Shown here one piece after another: positions 59,901 to 64,000 of a stretch of DNA of 64,000 bases. Positions within the stretch are counted from its first letter, which is position 1. Each line of letters starts with the position of its first letter. A model generated the notes under the pieces. It had not been told where the DNA came from. It saw only the letters and a program-made list of their open reading frames with translations, and made no database searches. This stretch comes from Paraburkholderia sp. BL25I1N1 (GTDB taxonomy: Bacteria; Pseudomonadota; Gammaproteobacteria; Burkholderiales; Burkholderiaceae). Location of the stretch: NCBI RefSeq assembly GCF_003002025.1, contig NZ_PVZB01000023.1:62001-126000 (forward strand), read 5' to 3'. The position numbers and the translations under genes were made by a program.

Positions 59901-60088
59901 ACGGTGGTCGCCATCACATTCGGACTCGCGCCGGGGTAGAACGTCTGGACCTGGATGGTCGGATAGTCGACAGCCGGCAGCGACGAGACCGGCAGGAAGC
60001 GCACCGCGACCAGGCCGACGAGCACAAGCGCGACCATCAGCAGCGACGTCGCCACGGGCCTCAGGATGAACAGGCGGGAGAAGTTCAT
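56963..60088 (-). CDS. mdtB: RND efflux pump inner-membrane subunit, MdtB-like
   Basis: A 1041-residue RND transporter: MNFSRLFILRPVATSLLMVALVLVG start, porter domains, and GFVVDDSIVMIENIVRYLEEG with the Asp-Asp proton-relay pair. Length equals E. coli MdtB (about 1040). In the operon order adaptor-MdtB-MdtC-outer channel this matches the mdtABC arrangement plus an OprM-type channel. Long open frames on the opposite strand (up to 948 codons) are antisense shadows. Confidence 0.94.
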   Translation of the reverse strand: MNFSRLFILRPVATSLLMVALVLVGLVAVRFLPVSSLPAVDYPTIQVQTFYPGASPNVMATTVTAPLEVQLGEIPGLQQMVSYSSEGASVITLQFDLSLNLDIAEQNVQQAINAANSFLPAGLPAPPTYAKVNPADQPILTLAVTSKSMSLTQLQDTANNRLATKISEVPGVGLVTTAGGNVPAVRVEADPQKLAAYGLNLDDLRTLLANVNVSQPKGNFDGPELDYTINANDQIVDPQDYLATVIAYQNGAPVYLRDVARVSQAAQDVERGAWYNRTPAIVLNVQRQPGANVIATVNQIMKQLPALESTLPAGLQVTVVANTTGVIRSSVSDAAFELVLAVVLVVLVIFVFLRNVPATIIPSISVPVSLIGTLAVMYQLNYSIDNLSLMALIIATGFVVDDSIVMIENIVRYLEEGKMPLEAALEGAGQIGFTILSLTVSLIAVLIPLLFMGGVIGRLFSEFAITLAVTIVISAVVSLTVVPMLCARLLRAQAQRHPSRFERISEGLFDKTLAAYERGLVWVLDHQLLTLVVALITVALTAILYIVIPKGLFPVQDVGVIQGISVADNSVSYTAMVRRQSALAAAILKDPDVVSLTSYVGIDGTNPTLNNGRFLINLRPRDDRSITAEEIGRRIQQEVADVPGIRLYLQPEQDLTLDTSISRNQYNFVLRGPNQQAFNQYVPALIARMKQIAAITDVTSNLNTNGLSVNVEVNRQLAARYGITAATIDNALYDALGQRIVSTIFQQSDQYRVILVAKPETIPTVQSIGNLYLPSQTSSTGQVPLSGIAKISITQSPLLISHLAQFPSVTISFNLAQDASLSAAVAQIRDAEKAVDLPPSITTSFQGAAQAFEDSLSSEVYLLIAALVAVYIVLGVLYESYIHPVTILSTLPSAGIGALLALMIAGSDLDVIGIIGIVLLIGIVKKNAIMMVDFALEAERVHGKPPREAIFEASLLRFRPILMTTLAAMLGALPMLLGTGTGSELRRPLGLAIIGGLTLSQVLTLFTTPVIYLFFDRLAQRVKNRRRAANDGAAAPPENAP

Positions 60089-60103
60089 CGACGGGGCGGC
60101 GTG

Positions 60104-61339
60104 CTATGAAGCCGTGGATGCCGCGTTGGCCGCGGACGCGGAGGCCGGCGGTGCGGCCGGCGTGGCCGCCGACGCACCCGCGGCACCCGAGCCCGGCCGC
60201 GCCGTCGACGCCTTGATCTTCAAGCCGTCGCTCAAGCGGTCCATGCCGTCGGTGACGACCACGTTGCCGGCGGCGAGCCCTGTTGTGATCACCGTATGCT
60301 GACCGTCGCTGGGCCCCAGCGTAACCTTGCGCACCGATACGGTGTTGTCGGCGTTGACCAGATACACGTAGTCGCCGGGCGCGCCGCTCTGCACCGCGGG
60401 CGTCGGCACCAGCACCGCGTTTTGCAGCGTGTCGACCAGCAGTTTGACGTTGACGAATTCGTTGGGGAAGAGTGCCTCGTCGTCATTGGGGACCGTTGCG
60501 CGCAACGTGACGGTGCCGGTCGCGGTCGCCATCTGATTGTTGATCGCGTACAGCGTGCCGGTCGCGATCTGCCGCGAATTGTCGCTGCTGAACACGGCGA
60601 CGGGTAACTGCGCGCCGGCGTTGACGCGTTGCAGCACCTTATCGAGCGCGGTTTGCGGAACCGTGAACTGGACGGTGGTCGGTTTCATCGTGGTGATGAC
60701 CGCAATGCCCGGTTGACTCGACGCGGTCACGTAGTTGCCCGGGTCGACGAGCCGCAGCCCGACCCGGCCTGACACCGGCGCAGTGATGTGGCAGTAGATC
60801 AAGTCGAGATCGAACTGGGCGATGTTGGCTTCGTCGGCCTTGACGGCAGCCTCGTCCTGCAGGACGAGAAACTTCTGGTCCGCATAGGTCTGCTCGGCGA
60901 TCGACTTACGCTCGTTGAGTTGGGTAAAGCGCGCGAGATCGGCGCGCGCCTGGGCGAGCGCCGCCTTGTCCTTGGCAAGTTGCGCCTCGGCTTGCCGCTT
61001 GCTGATTTCATACTGGCGCGGGTCGATCTGCGCGAGGAATTGGCCTTTCTGCACGTCCTGGCCTTCGCGATAGCCGACGGCGGTCAGGTAGCCGCTCAGT
61101 TGCGGCAGCACGGTGACGGTGGCAACGGGCGTTACGGTGCCCAGTTCGCTCAGCGTCTCCGGCATCGGTCCCGTGGTGGCTGCGGCGACCGTTACGACCT
61201 GGGGCGCGATGCCGGGCTTGGCCGGCTTCGAGCGCAACACATGAAACACCACCAGGGCGATCAGCGCCAGCACCACGATCGCGAACACGATGCGGCCACG
61301 CCGCGGACGCCTGACCGGGATCGTCGACGCTTCGCTCAT
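60104..61339 (-). CDS. mdtA: Periplasmic adaptor of the RND efflux system, MdtA-like
   Basis: A 411-residue membrane-fusion protein: one N-terminal membrane segment (IVFAIVVLALIALVVFHVL), lipoyl/hairpin region with ATTGPMPETLSELGTV and EGQDVQKGQFLAQIDPRQYE, helical hairpin rich in Ala/Gln/Lys (about residues 105-165), beta-barrel and membrane-proximal domains, and an Ala/Pro-rich C-terminal tail. ATG 61339 has GGGAGA upstream; 61465 is an unlikely start. First gene of the efflux operon. Confidence 0.92.
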   Translation of the reverse strand: MSEASTIPVRRPRRGRIVFAIVVLALIALVVFHVLRSKPAKPGIAPQVVTVAAATTGPMPETLSELGTVTPVATVTVLPQLSGYLTAVGYREGQDVQKGQFLAQIDPRQYEISKRQAEAQLAKDKAALAQARADLARFTQLNERKSIAEQTYADQKFLVLQDEAAVKADEANIAQFDLDLIYCHITAPVSGRVGLRLVDPGNYVTASSQPGIAVITTMKPTTVQFTVPQTALDKVLQRVNAGAQLPVAVFSSDNSRQIATGTLYAINNQMATATGTVTLRATVPNDDEALFPNEFVNVKLLVDTLQNAVLVPTPAVQSGAPGDYVYLVNADNTVSVRKVTLGPSDGQHTVITTGLAAGNVVVTDGMDRLSDGLKIKASTARPGSGAAGASAATPAAPPASASAANAASTAS

Positions 61340-61758
61340 GACGGTCTCCCGCCGGATGCGTGGCACCCGGCGAACGCCGTCGATGGACGGTCCGGCCAAT
61401 GGCTGTCGAAGAGCGTCATACGAACTCCCAGGATGGGTATCGCCGGTGCCGGCGACAGGATCCACACAATCACGCCCAGAGTCTATCCGACTGTGGAGCT
61501 AATTCTCGCGACACCACCTTGACGGGCGTTTCGATTTGTTACGGTCGACCGGACCGTGGCGCCGTGCCGTCTACCCCGGCGCGAGCGCGGCCATACGGAA
61601 AAAAGTAGCAACGACGCGGACCGTGACGGGAGAACAAGCGAGGCATACGCGCAGCCGAGCTGTAACCGCGTAACTCGACGCAACAGAACCGTAGCCCGAA
61701 TGTCGGGCTCGCTCGCTAGCATGAGGGCCTTGTCCAGTCTCAACCGACGAGGTACCCG
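61340..61758. other. Divergent intergenic region upstream of the efflux operon
   Basis: About 420 bases with no convincing gene on either strand; the apparent frames are extensions of neighbours. It should contain the efflux-operon promoter. No divergent regulator is present and I identified no operator. Confidence 0.45.
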
Positions 61759-61980
61759 ATGCTGAGCCATCATGAACTCGCGACACTGCTGCGTCTCGCT
61801 GACACCGGGCGGCGTCAGGAAGCCATCGATCCCGATGTGCTCGCGCTGAGCCGGTACGAGCTGATCGAAATCGACCGGCGCGAGGAGGGCGTGATGGTGG
61901 GCGGCACGTCGGCGCTGCGGCTGACGAGCCGGGGCCGTGAACTCGTGCGCCGTCTGTTCGGCGGGGGCGGCGGCGTGTGA
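61759..61980 (+). CDS. Small hypothetical protein
   Basis: A 73-residue charged protein, MLSHHELATLLRLADTGRRQEAIDPDV at the start and a glycine run (RRLFGGGGGV) at the end. The middle, LSRYELIEIDRREEGVMVGGTSALRLTSRGREL, has the shape of a small winged-helix-like module. AGG lies upstream of the ATG. Family unknown. Convergent with the ABC exporter gene, ending 33 bases from it. Confidence 0.6.
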   Translation: MLSHHELATLLRLADTGRRQEAIDPDVLALSRYELIEIDRREEGVMVGGTSALRLTSRGRELVRRLFGGGGGV

Positions 61981-62013
61981 AAGAACGACCTTGCGGCGTC
62001 GCCGGCGTTTCGA

Positions 62014-63849
62014 TCACATGAGATCGGGGCGCGGCGCCGGCGTGCGTCTGATCTGCCGGGCCAGCGTGTCGCGATAGATGCCCGGCACGGCGGCCAGCTC
62101 GGCCGGCGTGCCTTGCTGAACGACGCGGCCACGGTTGAGCACCACGATCCGGTCGAACGACTGCAAGGTCGACAGCCGGTGAGCGATCGCGACGACGGTG
62201 CGATGCTGCATGAGCCGTTCGAGCGCGGCCTGAATGGCGATCTCCGATGCGGTGTCGAGCGCCGAGGTCGCTTCGTCGAGCAGCAGGATGGGCGAGTCTT
62301 TCAGAATGGCGCGGGCAATCGCGATGCGCTGCCGCTGTCCGCCGGAGAGTTTGGTGCCGCGATCGCCCGCAATGGTGTTGAGCCCTTCGGGCATCGCGTT
62401 GATGAAATCGAGGCAGTAGGCGTCCTCGCACGCGCGGCGCACGTCGGCCTCGGTGGCGTCGGGGCAACCGTAGCGGATGTTGTCCAGCAGCGAGCGGTGA
62501 AACAGCGACGCGTCCTGCGGCACGACCGAGATGGCGCCTTGCAAGCTTTGCAAAGTGACATGCGCGATGTCCTGGCCTGAGATGCGCACGCACCCGGAGA
62601 CCGGCTCGTAGAAGTGCTGAAGGAGCGCGAGGATAGTCGATTTGCCCGCCCCCGAAGGGCCGATCAGACCGACGCGCTCGCCCGCGCCGATATGCAGGTT
62701 CAGACCGCTCACCACCGGGCGGCGGCCGGGATACGCGAAGGTCACGTTTTCGAAGTCCACGGTGGGCTGCCGGACTTCGAGCGGCGCCGCTCTGGTGGGT
62801 TCGGGCATGGCGTGCGGGATCAGTAATGTTTCGGACGCTTCGCCGAGCCGGGCGACATGCAGGGTCAGGTCGACGAACGCCACGGCGATGTCGCGCGAAC
62901 CATGCAGGATCGAGAAACCGAGCGAGCCGACCAGAACCACGTCGCCGGTGGTCGCACGGCCGACGCTCCACAGCCACACGGTCCACCCGAGCACGCACGC
63001 CGACAGGACGGAAGTGGCGAGCGCGTGCAGCAGGCGCAGCTTTTCGAGGTAAAGCACACTGCTTTTGCGGGCGTCGCTTTCGACCGCGAGCAGTTCGTCG
63101 AAGCGGCGCCGTTCCATCACCACGGCGCAGAAGGCGCGCACGAGGCCCATATTGCCGATCACGTCGACGAGTTCGCCGTCGACCGAGGCGGCCCGCGCGG
63201 CGAACGCCTCGTGCCGGGCCGTGCCTTTGCGCGCCAGCAGGAACAGGCAGAACGCCAGCACGGCGGACATGGCAACCAGCGTCAGGCTCATGGGAATGCT
63301 GACCGCGCCGACCATGACGATCGCCCCGACCACGGTCAGGCTCGGCGGCAACGCCGTCCACGCCACGGTGTTTTCGATCACGTACACCGCGTTGGCCGTC
63401 GCTGAAATCCGGCTGGACAGAACGCCGGGTTGCTTGTCGGCGAAGAAGGTGGGGGCGTGCACCGTGAGATAGTCGAACATTTCGCGCCGGATATCGCCCG
63501 TCACGGCCACGAACGTGCGCGCCGAGACCCAACCCGCGATGCGCCAGAACAGATTGTCGGCGAGGATCAGCGCGACCAGCACGGCAAACGCGTGAATCAC
63601 GTGTTGCGGGTGGGCGCGGCCGTTCGGCAACGCGTCGATCAGATTGCGGATCCCATATTGCGATGCCAGCGCGCAGCCGACCGCCGCCACGACACTCGCC
63701 AGCACCACGGTGTGCGTCAGCTTGCGGCGCGCCACGTAGCGCCAGATCAGCCGGATGGGCCGCCCGGCGTAGCGCGACAGCACGCGGGATTGCCGCCGTC
63801 TGCGCACGCGTCCGGCCCGGCCGGCATCGCCATCGTTGGACAGTTCCAT
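62014..63849 (-). CDS. ABC exporter (MsbA-like), fused membrane and ATPase domains
   Basis: A 611-residue half-transporter of the ABCB/MsbA type. The N-terminal part has six transmembrane helices; the ATPase domain starts near residue 370 with FENVTFAYPGRRPVVSGLNL, Walker A GPSGAGKST, Q-loop VVPQDASLFHRSL, signature LSGGQRQR and Walker B ILLLDEATSALD. It would function as a homodimer exporting a lipid, peptide or drug. ATG 63849 (MELSNDGDAG) is chosen; the frame is open to 63942 and the ribosome-binding site is weak. Substrate not apparent. Confidence 0.9.
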   Translation of the reverse strand: MELSNDGDAGRAGRVRRRRQSRVLSRYAGRPIRLIWRYVARRKLTHTVVLASVVAAVGCALASQYGIRNLIDALPNGRAHPQHVIHAFAVLVALILADNLFWRIAGWVSARTFVAVTGDIRREMFDYLTVHAPTFFADKQPGVLSSRISATANAVYVIENTVAWTALPPSLTVVGAIVMVGAVSIPMSLTLVAMSAVLAFCLFLLARKGTARHEAFAARAASVDGELVDVIGNMGLVRAFCAVVMERRRFDELLAVESDARKSSVLYLEKLRLLHALATSVLSACVLGWTVWLWSVGRATTGDVVLVGSLGFSILHGSRDIAVAFVDLTLHVARLGEASETLLIPHAMPEPTRAAPLEVRQPTVDFENVTFAYPGRRPVVSGLNLHIGAGERVGLIGPSGAGKSTILALLQHFYEPVSGCVRISGQDIAHVTLQSLQGAISVVPQDASLFHRSLLDNIRYGCPDATEADVRRACEDAYCLDFINAMPEGLNTIAGDRGTKLSGGQRQRIAIARAILKDSPILLLDEATSALDTASEIAIQAALERLMQHRTVVAIAHRLSTLQSFDRIVVLNRGRVVQQGTPAELAAVPGIYRDTLARQIRRTPAPRPDLM

Positions 63850-64000
63850 GGCACCGCACTTGTTCGAAGGGTTCGGGCGTCCATGCTGTGCGATCCCGCG
63901 GCGCAGGCGACAGTGGATCAGTCCGGCTCTGTCGGTACGCAAGCAACGTGCCGTTATGCGCGGCGAGCCCGTCTGGTTTGCGCTGATGCATATCGGATAA

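Noticed and set aside
57263..60109. A 948-codon plus-strand open frame opposite the MdtB-like pump
   Set aside because: It is antisense to a gene with clear RND motifs across its full length; long antisense frames are common in GC-rich genomes, and the translation is Arg/Asp/His-rich with no domain.
61571..63991. An 806-codon minus-strand frame overlapping the ABC exporter
   Set aside because: It is another reading frame of the exporter gene and its surroundings; the translation is Arg/Ala/Pro-rich, while the 62014-63849 frame carries all ABC motifs.
1..64000. tRNA and rRNA genes and CRISPR arrays
   Set aside because: No T-loop/anticodon arrangement, rRNA-like block or regularly spaced direct repeats with unique spacers was seen. 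The 49-bp repeats at 37059-37187 have no spacers and are tandem, so are not CRISPR.

Overview
The window comes from a high-GC betaproteobacterium, most likely Paraburkholderia, Caballeronia or a close relative. The evidence is the codon bias, two Burkholderia-type porins, a DUF4148 protein, many LysR regulators, and the mix of aromatic catabolism with RND efflux genes. This is inferred from gene content, not from a database match.

Bases 1-15,000 look like a loosely packed accessory region. Intact genes include a ClsC-like phospholipase D (cut by the left edge), NhaA, a SYLF lipoprotein, GltS, a membrane-anchored alpha/beta hydrolase and a short Na/Pi cotransporter. Between them lie long gene-poor stretches and decayed fragments: a Na/Pi transporter piece, a PPK2 tail, the N-terminus of a tyrosine integrase, a possible IS end and half a GST domain. 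Bases 15,171-22,038 hold a porin and a five-gene minus-strand unit (LOG-family protein plus a complete spermidine/iron-type ABC importer), divergent from a LysR regulator. Bases 22,004-26,503 hold a minus-strand TonB-dependent receptor/ExbB/ExbD/TonB/small-protein operon. It is preceded by a palindrome resembling a Zur box, so the system is probably a zinc-responsive uptake system. Bases 26,834-36,760 are a mixed housekeeping and metabolic stretch: PhyH dioxygenase, thioredoxin-reductase-like flavoprotein, Ap4A phosphorylase, acyl-CoA synthetase, HbpS/GlcG-like protein, VOC protein, FUSC and TerB-like proteins, and a truncated CoA ligase.

The centrepiece is bases 37,059-49,607. A LysR gene preceded by 49-bp tandem repeats is followed by twelve same-strand genes. 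They encode two-subunit hydroquinone 1,2-dioxygenase, 4-hydroxymuconic semialdehyde dehydrogenase, maleylacetate reductase, a full LIV-type ABC importer (five genes), hydroxyquinol 1,2-dioxygenase, a lone Rieske ferredoxin and a porin. Hydroquinone and hydroxyquinol branches meet at maleylacetate, which is reduced to beta-ketoadipate. The porin and importer probably bring in an aromatic precursor. No ring hydroxylase is present, so the growth substrate is unknown.

Bases 49,671-61,980 hold a catalase-like heme protein, small proteins, and an MdtABC-OMF multidrug efflux operon with two RND pumps. The MdtC-type pump has an unusual Ser/Asn-rich insertion. The window ends with an MsbA-like ABC exporter. 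I found no rRNA, tRNA or CRISPR array.
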